Assembly: GCF_023721715.1 (NCBI RefSeq) | Contig: NZ_JAMDLG010000001.1 | Location: forward strand, 2,271,784-2,335,783 | DNA: 64,000 nucleotides | From: Parasegetibacter sp. NRK P23 | GTDB taxonomy: Bacteria > Bacteroidota > Bacteroidia > Chitinophagales > Chitinophagaceae | Direction of reading: 5' to 3' | In this document: positions 56,301-64,000 of the stretch, one piece after another | Layout of the letters: every line of letters starts with the position of its first letter | How positions within the stretch are numbered: the first letter of the stretch is position 1 | The notes under the pieces: model-generated | The model's input: only the letters and a program-made list of their open reading frames with translations | What the model was told of the DNA's origin: nothing | Databases searched by the model: none | Position numbers and translations under genes: made by a program

Positions 56301-56784
56301 GTTCGGAAAGAATGGTTCCCGTTACACGAATCAGCGTATCGGCGCGTTGCACAGGATTTGCCGGTATTTTTTCGGCGGCAGGTTCTACAGAAACAATTTT
56401 ACGGGACAGCGTAACCGTTTTTCCATCCAGGCGGAACTGCAGGGGCTGGTCTTCCATCACCTTCCCGAGGAAAACTTCCAGCGGCATTTGCTTCGCGGAA
56501 ACATTCACCGGTTTAGTACCGGCCAGTAACCGCTGGTTGTAGAAGAATACCACCCCGGTTTGTTGCTCCACGAGGGAGAACAGTTTTTTCAACTGGATAC
56601 CCTTACCCGAGATGGTCACGTTCTGGGAACGGGAACTGGCCGACACGGTAAGGGAAGCGACGAACAGAAAAAAACTCAGCATTCTCATAGCTTTCAGAAT
56701 TGGTTTCCAGCGACCTTCCCTCCATAGCGGGAAAGCGCGTGGCGATCTGCCACACAGGGTAGCAGACACAGCAGTTTTTTGCAT
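53359..56784 (-). CDS. SusC/RagA TonB-linked outer-membrane protein with STN signalling domain
   Basis: The 1141-residue start includes a basic leader before the signal helix; such leaders occur in related STN-type SusC proteins, but an ATG complementary to 56686-56688 (MRMLSFFLF, 1109 residues) is an equally reasonable start. The order is signal helix, STN domain (VTISGKGIQLKKLFSLVEQQTGVVFFYNQ, then MPLEVFLGKVM), carboxypeptidase-regulatory-like domain (GTILSEQDEPIAGASIVVKGSRKGVSAD), plug (DLVVTGIYQR, VLKDAAATAIYGSRAANGVVVV) and a long barrel ending LSLGIRF. The STN domain would pass ligand occupancy to the FecR protein encoded upstream. Substrate is unknown. Confidence 0.94.
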   Translation of the reverse strand: MQKTAVSATLCGRSPRAFPLWREGRWKPILKAMRMLSFFLFVASLTVSASSRSQNVTISGKGIQLKKLFSLVEQQTGVVFFYNQRLLAGTKPVNVSAKQMPLEVFLGKVMEDQPLQFRLDGKTVTLSRKIVSVEPAAEKIPANPVQRADTLIRVTGTILSEQDEPIAGASIVVKGSRKGVSADAQGNFSMEAERGQSLVVSYVGYENQLVKVNGSGPLRIKMIVSAAAMTDLVVTGIYQRKKESFTGSSSTYTAKELKNIGNQNILQSLKTLDPSFAVLDNNIFGSDPNRLPDIEIRGKSSVIGLTEEYGTNPNQPLFILDGFETTLTIISDLSMDRVESITVLKDAAATAIYGSRAANGVVVVETKRPVPGQLRVSYNLNSSFSFADLSDYNLMNAAEKLEFEKLSGFFSSRDANGNLTNYEQEQKYFDRKKEVERGVNTYWPNEPLRFAPVLRHTLMAEGGDANLRYSAMLTIGNTNGVMKGSSRDVTGGNIRLIYRKGKVSFNNSLSIDYTSASRESVPFSRFSRANPYHRKYNAQGGIDKVMESFQYLDVGTFSVQTMNVFNPLYDMSNNNVDESRSQGFTNNFEIEWRIFDELRARGRASVRRITARDEIFRSPFNSEFFGVDVLQQGSYNENISEEMNYDGDFSFTYGKLLNGKHMLNAVAGVRMNQLESEMSGYEVRGFVDDDFSNPTFAFGYPEGKRSVYQEAQRRNASFFLNTGYAYNDRFLFDATLRSDGSSVYGASKQFTSIWSFGAGWNLHNEDFIRNSSLNWFDMLKLRGSIGNPGNQNFSDYISMRVYRYNNENRNPFGSSVVINNFGNSNLKWQKTLDKNIGLDVVLLDRRVRVNADYFIKNTDPLLVFVAMPSSSGVTSIPQNMGEQLTKGFTVIADYTFLRRKNFNWLVNVNMRQWKSEYRNIGNALDQFNEENKSRNLVRYYDGGSPSDLWAVRSLGIDPVTGREVFLNSNDKQTFVHNYNDERVVGNSDPDLEGIIGTTARYKGFSASINLRYRLGGQVFMQTLYEKVENISMANIALNQDKRALYDRWKNPGDNAVFRAISSSDVTPISSRFIANNNLISGESISVGYETTTAAWLHKMGASSMNVRAYMNDIFRIATVVNERGLDYPFARSVSLSLGIRF

Positions 56785-56850
56785 ACTTTTGTTGCAGTTT
56801 GGTTGTTAAGAAATATGCTTACAGCGCATTTTTATACCAGCCATCTTTTC

Positions 56851-56886
56851 GCCGGGGGTGTCGCAAGCACCTCCGGCTCTTTTTTG
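56851..56886. repeat. Hairpin between the FecR and SusC genes
   Basis: GCCGGGGGTG (56851-56860) pairs with CACCTCCGGC (about 56868-56877) with one mismatch and a seven-base loop; a TCTTTTTT run follows on the plus strand. The flanking genes are on the minus strand, where no T run follows, so it may be an RNA-processing or attenuation hairpin. Confidence 0.5.
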
Positions 56887-56933
56887 GCCGGTTCTTTCAC
56901 AGGTAGGTAATGGTTATATATTGATCTTCTTTT

Positions 56934-58118
56934 TTAAGGTAACACAATCAGGCGCCGCCCCTCCATCCGGAAATGCACCTCGGATTCTTCCAGCGATTTC
57001 AGCACACCTGATAAACTCACATCTTTCCGCAGTTTCCCCCCGAAAATGATATCCGGAATTCCTTTTTCGTACACCACTTCTATATCGTACCAGCGTTCCA
57101 GTTGCCGCATCACTTCTTCAATGCCCGCACCATCAAAATTGAACAAGCCGTTTTTCCAGGCCATCACTTTATCGGTATCTACTTCTGTTTCAAGCGCAAT
57201 ACTATTGGCATTGCTTACTGGCAGGCGTGCCTGCTGCCCCGGACGCAGCAACAGTTCCCCTTTTCCGACCGCCTTCATCTTCACCTTTCCTTCCAGCAGC
57301 GTAGTATAGATCGCCTTTTCATTGGTGTACGCGTTCACATTAAAACTGGTACCCAACACTTCCACTTCCGTTCCGGCGCCGATACTCACCCGGAAGGGCA
57401 TATCCGCATTGTGGGCCACTTCAAAATATACTTCTCCTGAAACCTGCACCCGGCGCTCGTTCCCGGAAAAAGCGGTGGGATAACGCAAACAACTTTCAGC
57501 GTTGAGCCAGGCCCTGGAGCCGTCGGGCAACAAGATGCTGAACTGGCGCCCCTTTGGCGTGGCAATACTGTTGTAAGCGACAGCGCCTTCCTTTTGCTGT
57601 GGTTCATACGCCACCAGTCCATCTTTCAGCACTACTCTGGTCCCGTTCTGGGTGGAGATCACCCCATTTCCCAGACTATCCAGCACCACCTTAGAACCAT
57701 CCGCGAGCGTAAGCACGGCCCCCTCTTTCCCGGGCTGAATTTCTGCCGGAGTAGTGGCTACCTGCGGTGTGTCTTTCCCTTGCTGTTGGGAGAACAACCA
57801 AACTGCCCCTGCCAGTACTACCATCGCGGCTGCGGCCCAACCCCAGTTGCGCAACCTCCGCACCTTAGCGGTTCCGGAACCAATTTCCGCTACCGGCGAA
57901 GCAGCCATGCGGGTTTGCAATTCCCTGTACCATTGTTCAATAGCTTCTTCTGCAAAATTATTTTCAGGGTTTTCTTTCAATTTCTCAGCGATCAGTGCTT
58001 CCCATTGCTCCGCACCTTCCTGGCGGTGAAGCAATTCCCTGAACCTTTTGATTTCCGATAAGGCCATCTTTCCTGCCAGGAATTTCTCCATTAATTGTTG
58101 CTGTTCAGTAGTATCCAT
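56934..58118 (-). CDS. FecR-family anti-sigma/transmembrane signalling protein
   Basis: This 394-residue protein has a cytoplasmic N-terminal anti-sigma region (LMEKFLAGKMALSEIKRFRELLHR), a single transmembrane helix (about 92-110, NWGWAAAAMVVLAGAVWLF), a FecR domain (about 175-275, with IATPKGRQFSILLPDGSRAWLNAESCLRYPTAFSG and the conserved RRVQVSGEVYFEVAHN), and a C-terminal DUF4974 domain (LFNFDGAGIEEVMRQLERWYDIEVVYE, ending FRMEGRRLIVLP). It would hold the ECF sigma factor encoded 62 bases upstream and respond to the STN domain of the SusC downstream. Confidence 0.94.
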   Translation of the reverse strand: MDTTEQQQLMEKFLAGKMALSEIKRFRELLHRQEGAEQWEALIAEKLKENPENNFAEEAIEQWYRELQTRMAASPVAEIGSGTAKVRRLRNWGWAAAAMVVLAGAVWLFSQQQGKDTPQVATTPAEIQPGKEGAVLTLADGSKVVLDSLGNGVISTQNGTRVVLKDGLVAYEPQQKEGAVAYNSIATPKGRQFSILLPDGSRAWLNAESCLRYPTAFSGNERRVQVSGEVYFEVAHNADMPFRVSIGAGTEVEVLGTSFNVNAYTNEKAIYTTLLEGKVKMKAVGKGELLLRPGQQARLPVSNANSIALETEVDTDKVMAWKNGLFNFDGAGIEEVMRQLERWYDIEVVYEKGIPDIIFGGKLRKDVSLSGVLKSLEESEVHFRMEGRRLIVLP

Positions 58119-58180
58119 AAGAAGTTGTTACGGTAAAGACACCGGTTCACCGCAGGGTAATGCGTTCGGCAGAAAAAAAA

Positions 58181-58768
58181 TTAACGGAGTTTCCAGAGCG
58201 CAAGCAGCAACACCAGCAACTGTTCTCCCTGCCCGGAAAGCTGCCTGCGGATGGCAATAAGGGCGCGGACCACATAACTTTTAGATGTGTTCTCCGAGAT
58301 ACCCAGTTTAGCAGCGATCTGCGCGTGGGTGAGCCCTTCGAACCTGCTGAGCCTGAAAACGGTCTGCATCTGGGCCGGCAAACCCGCTATGGTTTCCATT
58401 AAGCGCTTTTCGAGGTCCCTTGTTTCCGCCTGTTCCAGCGGTGTGGTGTCTTCGTACAGCAGGAATGACTCGAGGAACTCCCCGGAGCCGTTAAGCGGGA
58501 GCTGCTTTTTCAGGTCGTTGAAAATGCAGTTCCGGGCCACCACATAGAGGTAGGCTTCAAAATGTTCCACTTCGCGGAGTTTTTCCCTGTTGGTCCAGAT
58601 GCGGAAGAAAATATCCTGGGTGAGGTCTTTGGCGCGTTCGTGGTGTTTGGTAAAACGGAAGGCGTTGTTGAACATGGCGGGGGCATAGCGCTCGTAGATT
58701 TGTTTGAAAGCGCGCTGGTCGCCATCGGCGATTTGCTGGGTTAGTTTTGTATCGTGGTATTGCCCCAT
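58181..58768 (-). CDS. ECF-type RNA polymerase sigma factor
   Basis: The 195-residue product has region 2 (YERYAPAMFNNAFRFTKHHERAKDLTQDIFFRIWTN) and region 4 (IAGLPAQMQTVFRLSRFEGLTHAQIAAKLGISENTSKSYVVRAL) of Bacteroidota ECF factors. The gene order sigma, FecR, SusC (STN) is the Fec-type surface-signalling system, in which ligand binding at the outer membrane releases sigma to transcribe the uptake operon. It probably drives the SusC-to-TlpA operon downstream. Confidence 0.95.
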   Translation of the reverse strand: MGQYHDTKLTQQIADGDQRAFKQIYERYAPAMFNNAFRFTKHHERAKDLTQDIFFRIWTNREKLREVEHFEAYLYVVARNCIFNDLKKQLPLNGSGEFLESFLLYEDTTPLEQAETRDLEKRLMETIAGLPAQMQTVFRLSRFEGLTHAQIAAKLGISENTSKSYVVRALIAIRRQLSGQGEQLLVLLLALWKLR

Positions 58769-58916
58769 GGGAGATATGGGGCGAAACTAAAACAAAATTG
58801 GGAATGCGGGAGATTGCGCATTAGGGCTTCAGATACGCATGATATATTTTGCTTAAATTAGCCGTATTACAAATTTGAAGCGATAGTGGGTGTTACTGCA
58901 TCCTCCAACCTTAACT

Positions 58917-60827
58917 ATGACATATTCATTCAAAACGGCTTTGCTGTATAGCGCAATTTCACGCCTTGTAGCAGGCATCCTGCTGTGTTTCCCCACTACA
59001 GTAAAGGCCCAATCCAGTGTGAAAGGAACATTACAGATGGTGAAACGATCCGATACCACCATTACGCTTCTTTATTCACCTCCGTCATTGCTACGGTTAC
59101 CTGAAAACATCAGGGCTGCCGTAGTCTACAAACACGAAAACGACTACCATTATTGCGCTGCGCCACTCTTTAAAAATGGCGACAATTTCAAAAGCGTAGT
59201 AAAGCTGCCCGCTAAAGTTATTGCCGTAGTGGCAGCAGTAACTGATCAGAAAGGAATGGTTCTGGACAACAACGAAACAGGATACCGGCCATCTGTTTTT
59301 GAGAAAGGGGCAAGCATCCCCATGCAAACTTATGCTGAGACGGTAGAATTACTCAGTGACTACGCCTGGCGTATCTTAAAATTAAACCGAAAATCAGCAG
59401 AAGAAGCCATCATCAGTATATACCAGCAAGTATTTAAAGATTACCCTGAGTTGAAAAAAAACGACCCGGACTTCAGGTATTACTTAAGGTTAATGTATAG
59501 CCGCAACCAGGATTCCATGCGACCAGTCCTTTACCAACTTGCGGATTCACTTTCAACCTTGTCAAAAAATGAAAAAAACTGGGGAAACGCGCGATTCATT
59601 TATAAACTGCTGGGTGAAAAATATGCTTACGAGCAGCTGGAAAGAAAAACAATCACCCAATTTCCAAATGGAACTATTGCCCAGGATATTTTTCTGGATA
59701 GCCTGGAAAGAAGCACCAATGATACAGAAAGTACAGTTCTAGCAAAACTTCAATACTATATTCAAACGTTCCCGGACACATCGGAAAGAAAGAAATATGT
59801 TTTCTATAATAAGATTCTACACCTGCAACTTGATCAACTTCGAAGTGAAAAATTAATTGAATATGAGGAGCTGATCAATAAACCTGCTGTTGTAGCCAAC
59901 TCATACGAATATTATGCTGAAGCGTTATTAACACAGGAAAAACCATCGAAAAATAAAATACATTTTGCAGGCGTTCTCCTTCAACGTGCCATTCGAATGG
60001 TTGAAAAGCAGCTTCAAAATTCGCTTCCAGAACAAAACGATGGAACACTAAACACTTCATATCAAAAATTACTGTACCAATACGTCCAATACCACATTAG
60101 CGAAAAACGCTTTGACTCCGCATTTCATTTTGCAGAAAGCATGGCGGCAACGGGCATTCCGATGAATGAAGAAATGTACAACACCTACCTTACGGTAACA
60201 GAACAGGTAAAGAGCCCCGAATATGCTTACCAATTCCTGCTGCAGAACATCAACAACAATGAATATGCCCGGTTCAACCTTCAACACCTGAAGCGCCTTT
60301 CAGCCGTTCCTGGAAAATCCGGTAAAGAAGCCGACTCGCTGCGCGTTCTCCTCGTTCAAAAAATCAACCAGCAGCAACGAGATAAAGTGCTGAAACAAAT
60401 GGGAAACTTCCACATGCGGAAATTCGCACTTCAAAACCTAAACGGAGACAGCGTTACCACGAAGGCGCTGAAAGGAAAAACCATTGTGCTGGACTTCTGG
60501 GCAAGCTGGTGCCGCCCCTGCCTTGCCACTATACCAGCCATGAAGCAATACATTGACCAGTATGAAAATGACAGCACGGTGGCGATATTACTGATCGATA
60601 CATACGAATTCGATACACCGGAGAACACAATCGCCCAGGCGAAAAAAATAATAAATGACAAGAAATACTTCGGCCGTGTTTTAATTGACCAACAGCATAG
60701 AATAGCCAGGCTGTATCATATTGAATCCGTTCCGCAACAAATAGTAATTGCACCATCCGGAGAAATATTTTCAGTTGGAGAAACAGATGACCTGCGAACG
60801 TTGATTGAGGTTTCAAAAGGGATATGA
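58917..60827 (+). CDS. Exported TlpA-type thioredoxin family protein
   Basis: The ATG at 58917 (MTYSFKTALLY) gives 636 residues; the frame is open nine codons further upstream. A signal sequence (about 1-32, ending VKAQ) is followed by a long helical, TPR-like middle (for example ELLSDYAWRILKLNRKSAEEAIISIYQQVFKD and FHFAESMAATGIPMNEEMYNTY), and a C-terminal thioredoxin domain with the redox motif WASWCRPCLATIP and the cis-Pro segment SVPQQIVIAPSGE. It acts in the periplasm or at the surface, reducing or oxidising disulfides. Its DNA looks more A/T-rich than that of its neighbours. It is divergent from the sigma gene, 148 bases away. Confidence 0.9.
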   Translation: MTYSFKTALLYSAISRLVAGILLCFPTTVKAQSSVKGTLQMVKRSDTTITLLYSPPSLLRLPENIRAAVVYKHENDYHYCAAPLFKNGDNFKSVVKLPAKVIAVVAAVTDQKGMVLDNNETGYRPSVFEKGASIPMQTYAETVELLSDYAWRILKLNRKSAEEAIISIYQQVFKDYPELKKNDPDFRYYLRLMYSRNQDSMRPVLYQLADSLSTLSKNEKNWGNARFIYKLLGEKYAYEQLERKTITQFPNGTIAQDIFLDSLERSTNDTESTVLAKLQYYIQTFPDTSERKKYVFYNKILHLQLDQLRSEKLIEYEELINKPAVVANSYEYYAEALLTQEKPSKNKIHFAGVLLQRAIRMVEKQLQNSLPEQNDGTLNTSYQKLLYQYVQYHISEKRFDSAFHFAESMAATGIPMNEEMYNTYLTVTEQVKSPEYAYQFLLQNINNNEYARFNLQHLKRLSAVPGKSGKEADSLRVLLVQKINQQQRDKVLKQMGNFHMRKFALQNLNGDSVTTKALKGKTIVLDFWASWCRPCLATIPAMKQYIDQYENDSTVAILLIDTYEFDTPENTIAQAKKIINDKKYFGRVLIDQQHRIARLYHIESVPQQIVIAPSGEIFSVGETDDLRTLIEVSKGI

Positions 60828-60953
60828 GCCGGAGTAATAACGAAACACATTAAAATACTATCTGCCTCCAGTAATATCACATCAATACTTTTCAATTCCC
60901 TGATCTAACTTAGCATCAACAGTGTCATTTCTTCCAAAACGATCAGTTGCAAT

Positions 60954-62480
60954 ATGAAAAAACTATTCTTCCTGCATGCATATATCCTGCATTCTATTTG
61001 CGCCTTCTCCCAACATACATCCATAGATAGCACCCAATACCCATCTTTAAAAACTTTTACCGCGCAACAAGACCAGGCCAACATGATGGCGCAGTTGGGC
61101 ATCAAAACGCTGCGTCCCGGACCAAGTGCTAACGAAGCCGACCCCAACCATGCGAACTATGAGGAAGCGCTGGCGAACCCATGCCCGCAGTTGCCCGACC
61201 CATTCACATTAAAGAGCGGAAAGAAGATAACAACAGTACAGCAATGGTGGTCGCAGCGCAGGCCCGAAATCGTTGCGGATTTTGAAACTGAAGTGTATGG
61301 CAAGATCCCTGCTAACGCTCCCGCAATACAGTGGACCACAAAAATAACGGACCATGAATTCGTTGGCAGGATTCCGGTGATTGCCCGGCAGGTGATTGGC
61401 GTGGCCGACAATAGCACCTATCCGCTTATAGATGTGCGCATCAATATGGTGGTGGTGGTACCCCGGAACGTAAAAGGCCCCGTACCACTGCTCATTATGT
61501 TTGGGCGTCCTGCATTGCCCGCACCAGCACAACCATCGCCGGAAGACATGGAGAAAATCAATGCCGCGTTAAAAGAGTTGCTTTCAAAAAATAACCCGGA
61601 ACTGAAACAAATTTTTGACAAATACCCGGCCTACGCGCCCGCCACCCGGCTTCCGGGCCCGAACTTTTTCGCCCCACCGCCCAACGGCGACTCTCCACCC
61701 ACCGAACAACTGCTGGCCGCGGGATGGGGCTATTGCGTGCTGGATCCGTCGAGCATCCAGGCCGACAATGGCGCAGGGCTCACGCGCGGCATCATTGGCC
61801 TCACCAATAAGGGCCAGTCGCGCAAGCCCGATCAATGGGGCGCATTAAGGGCCTGGGGATGGGGCGCCTCGCGTGCACTCGACTTCTTCGAAAAAGATAC
61901 TTTGGTAGATGCGAAGAGAGTAGGGATAGAAGGTGTTTCCAGGTATGGCAAAGCGGCATTGGTTACCATGGCGTTCGACCAAAGGTTCGCCATCGCCCTC
62001 ATCGGTTCTTCGGGCAAAGGTGGCACTACGCTCCACAGGAGGATTTTCGGAGAAGCGGTGGAAAGTCTTGCCAACAGCGGCTCCTACCATTGGATGGCCG
62101 GAAACTACCTGAAATACGCCGCGGAAACAGCCGGTTTCGGAAGGAAAACAGGTTGCGATCTTCCTGTAGATTCCCACGAACTCATTGCGCTTTGCGCACC
62201 CCGACCCGTGTTCATCAGTTATGGCATCCCCGAAAAAGGTGACGCAAAATGGCTGGACCAGAACGGCAGTTTCAAAGCTACTGTTGCCGCGGGAGCCGTT
62301 TATAAATTGCTCGGGGCAACCGATCTGGGGCTTAGCAACGATGATCAAAAAGAAGCAATGCCTCCGGTATTGTCGGGGTTGATGGACGGGAAACTGGCAT
62401 GGCGCCAGCACGATGGCGGGCATACCGATGCGCCAAATTTCCAGTATTTTATTCCCTGGGCCAATAAAATACTGAAGTAA
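60954..62480 (+). CDS. CE15-like glucuronoyl methylesterase
   Basis: The 508-residue protein has a signal peptide (about 1-20). It carries the CE15 nucleophile motif in GIEGVSRYGKAALV (Ser329; the family usually has GCSRxGK, so Cys is Val here). Other marks are WGWGASRALDFFE before it, DSHELIALCAPRPVFIS after it with the acidic residue, and HDGGHTDAPNF near the end with the catalytic His. CE15 enzymes cut ester links between lignin alcohols and glucuronoyl groups of xylan. It would act outside the cell in plant-wall breakdown. The treZ gene follows 75 bases later. Confidence 0.88.
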   Translation: MKKLFFLHAYILHSICAFSQHTSIDSTQYPSLKTFTAQQDQANMMAQLGIKTLRPGPSANEADPNHANYEEALANPCPQLPDPFTLKSGKKITTVQQWWSQRRPEIVADFETEVYGKIPANAPAIQWTTKITDHEFVGRIPVIARQVIGVADNSTYPLIDVRINMVVVVPRNVKGPVPLLIMFGRPALPAPAQPSPEDMEKINAALKELLSKNNPELKQIFDKYPAYAPATRLPGPNFFAPPPNGDSPPTEQLLAAGWGYCVLDPSSIQADNGAGLTRGIIGLTNKGQSRKPDQWGALRAWGWGASRALDFFEKDTLVDAKRVGIEGVSRYGKAALVTMAFDQRFAIALIGSSGKGGTTLHRRIFGEAVESLANSGSYHWMAGNYLKYAAETAGFGRKTGCDLPVDSHELIALCAPRPVFISYGIPEKGDAKWLDQNGSFKATVAAGAVYKLLGATDLGLSNDDQKEAMPPVLSGLMDGKLAWRQHDGGHTDAPNFQYFIPWANKILK

Positions 62481-62555
62481 GATCCCCCATTACGGGCAAA
62501 AAAATGTACGCCTGCTCCCTATTCGCCGTGGCATAGCCTTTTCAGCCCGGAAGGT

Positions 62556-64000
62556 ATGGAACCGGCAAACAAATATCCTTTCGCGGGGGCTTTCGTGATG
62601 AATGATGGCCACTGCCTTTTCTCCGTATGGGCACCCCTTGCGGAAAATGTTCAACTTATTTTAGAAGACGATTACAGGGAAAAGGCTTTTCAGCTCGACA
62701 AAGATGATTCCGGCTACTGGCGCATTATCTTACCCGATATTCCCCCAGGCATGCATTACCGTTATAGTGTGGATGGCGCTGAAGCAATACCCGATCCCGC
62801 TTCCCGCAGGCAACCGGATGGCGTGCACGGCGCTTCAGAAGTGGTGGATCCGCATTTCACCTGGACCGACACCGAATGGAAAGGTATACCGCTCCATGAC
62901 ATGGTGATGTACGAATTGCATACCGGTTGCTTTACTCCTGAACATAGTTTCGAAGGCATCATAAAACGCCTGCCCTACCTCAGTTCTATCGGCATCAACA
63001 CCATTGAGCTGATGCCCGTGGCACAGTTTCCCGGGAAAAGAAACTGGGGATACGATGGGGTATTTCCTTTCGCTGTGCACCATACTTACGGCACACCCGA
63101 CCAGTTAAAGGCATTGGTAAACGCCGCGCACCTGCATGGCATCGCCGTTATACTGGATGTGGTATACAACCACCTGGGACCAGAAGGCAATTACCTCGAA
63201 CAATACGGCCCTTATTTTACAGAGAAATACAAAACACCTTGGGGAAAGGCGCTCAACTTTGACGATGCCTGGTGCGATGGCGTACGTTCTTTTTACATCA
63301 ACAACGCATTGATGTGGCTCAACGAATTCAGAATGGATGGATTGCGGATTGATGCCGTACACGCCATCTGGGATTGCGGCGCTACCCATTTTATGGAAGA
63401 ACTCGCCAACGCGGTGCAACAACTGGAAAGCATTTCCGGGAGAAAAAAAGTACTGATCGCGGAGATAGACTACAACGCGCCCCGTTATATTAAACCGGCC
63501 AACGAAGGCGGATACGGCCTCTCCGGACAATGGACCGATGAGTTTCACCATGCGCTCCACGCTTTACTCACCAATGAAACAAATGGTTATTACGCCGATT
63601 TCGGGAACGTGGCGCCGTTTGTAAAGAGTCTGCGTGAGTCCTATGTGTACACGGGTGAATACTCACAAGTGCGTAACCGGAAATTTGGAAGAAGTCCGGA
63701 ACAACTTCCCTACCACCAGTTCGTCGTTTTCACGCAAAACCACGACCAGATCGGTAACCGCTTAAAAGGAGAAAGGCTCAGCTCCCTGGTATCTTTCGAC
63801 GCACTGAAGCTGGCCGCGGCGGCCATGTTGCTCACCGCGCACACCCCAATGCTGTTTATGGGTGAAGAATACGGGGAAACAAATCCGTTCCTCTTCTTTA
63901 CGGACCATTCCGACCCTGAACTCATCAGTAACCTGAGAAAGGGAAGAAAAGAAGAGTTCAAAAGCTTCAACTGGGCAGACGAAGTGCCCGATCCACAATC
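62556..64000 (+). CDS. treZ: Malto-oligosyltrehalose trehalohydrolase, partial (3' end outside window)
   Basis: The frame opens at the ATG at 62556 (MEPANKYPFAGAF) and is still open at the right edge, giving 481 codons. An N-terminal E-set domain (FSVWAPLAENVQLIL) precedes a GH13 barrel: HTYGTPDQLKALVNAAHLHGIAVILDVVYNHLGPEG, the nucleophile Asp266 (FRMDGLRIDAVHAI), acid/base Glu303 (VLIAEID) and Asp397 (FTQNHDQIGN). The gap between strands and the NWGYDG motif match TreZ. It releases trehalose from maltooligosyl-trehalose made by TreY, whose gene could lie beyond the window. The C-terminus is not seen. Confidence 0.93.
   Translation, partial: MEPANKYPFAGAFVMNDGHCLFSVWAPLAENVQLILEDDYREKAFQLDKDDSGYWRIILPDIPPGMHYRYSVDGAEAIPDPASRRQPDGVHGASEVVDPHFTWTDTEWKGIPLHDMVMYELHTGCFTPEHSFEGIIKRLPYLSSIGINTIELMPVAQFPGKRNWGYDGVFPFAVHHTYGTPDQLKALVNAAHLHGIAVILDVVYNHLGPEGNYLEQYGPYFTEKYKTPWGKALNFDDAWCDGVRSFYINNALMWLNEFRMDGLRIDAVHAIWDCGATHFMEELANAVQQLESISGRKKVLIAEIDYNAPRYIKPANEGGYGLSGQWTDEFHHALHALLTNETNGYYADFGNVAPFVKSLRESYVYTGEYSQVRNRKFGRSPEQLPYHQFVVFTQNHDQIGNRLKGERLSSLVSFDALKLAAAAMLLTAHTPMLFMGEEYGETNPFLFFTDHSDPELISNLRKGRKEEFKSFNWADEVPDPQ

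Overview
The window is chromosomal DNA of a Bacteroidota bacterium, most likely Chitinophagaceae or a close relative. Three observations support this: two SusC/SusD outer-membrane uptake loci, one with an ECF sigma factor/FecR pair and an STN-type SusC; many Bacteroidota-type lipoproteins with a Cys near residue 20; and -7 elements of the TAnnTTTG form. Base composition looks close to balanced by eye (not computed). I see no insertion sequence, prophage or CRISPR array, and one tRNA gene.

Layout. 1-8261 (minus strand) is a glycan/protein-use locus: a BSP-type secreted metallopeptidase, SusC, SusD, and a discoidin/fibronectin-III protein that runs off the left edge. 8407-11892 holds a histidine kinase, an OmpR-type regulator and a MacB-like permease, with three 11-bp-phased repeats in front of the kinase. 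11923-17809 is housekeeping and signalling: tsaD, a LytS-type kinase, a DUF4407 protein and a LytTR regulator in a tight run, then the tRNA1(Val) methyltransferase gene trmN6, hscB and tRNA-Leu(CAA). 17917-22603 carries a lipoprotein, a nitrilase-family amidohydrolase, a YjbR protein and a NarL-type regulator with its TPR-sensor kinase.

22803-28814 is the most unusual part. Four exported proteins lie in one direction: a coiled-coil-containing predicted outer-membrane protein, a class-3 lipase, an unrecognised beta-rich protein, and a protein whose layout (beta-rich N-terminus followed by a HEAT-like helical superhelix with an LGNAG motif) resembles the N-terminal lipid-binding module of vitellogenin, apoB and MTP. 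I read it as a candidate lipid capture and hydrolysis locus.

28832-37909 (minus strand) has pfkB, an endonuclease/exonuclease/phosphatase-family protein, a large lipoprotein, an aspartic-protease-like protein, katG and a TetR regulator. The TetR gene diverges from a three-gene exporter (38040-42476: ABC protein with a degenerate nucleotide-binding domain, HlyD adaptor, TolC channel), and the gap between them contains operator-like repeats. 42611-47922 holds lipoproteins, a WG/TPR/zinc-finger protein, and a translationally overlapping alpha/beta hydrolase, ECF sigma factor and membrane protein.

47979-58768 (minus strand) is a coherent Fec-type regulated uptake locus: ECF sigma, FecR, STN-SusC, SusD, DUF4843 lipoprotein, PKD-like lipoprotein and TlpA-type thioredoxin protein, closed by a perfect 20-bp bidirectional hairpin. 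58917-64000 (plus strand) carries another TlpA-type protein, a CE15-like glucuronoyl esterase and the start of treZ, cut by the right edge.

All family calls come from reading motifs by eye. No database search was run.
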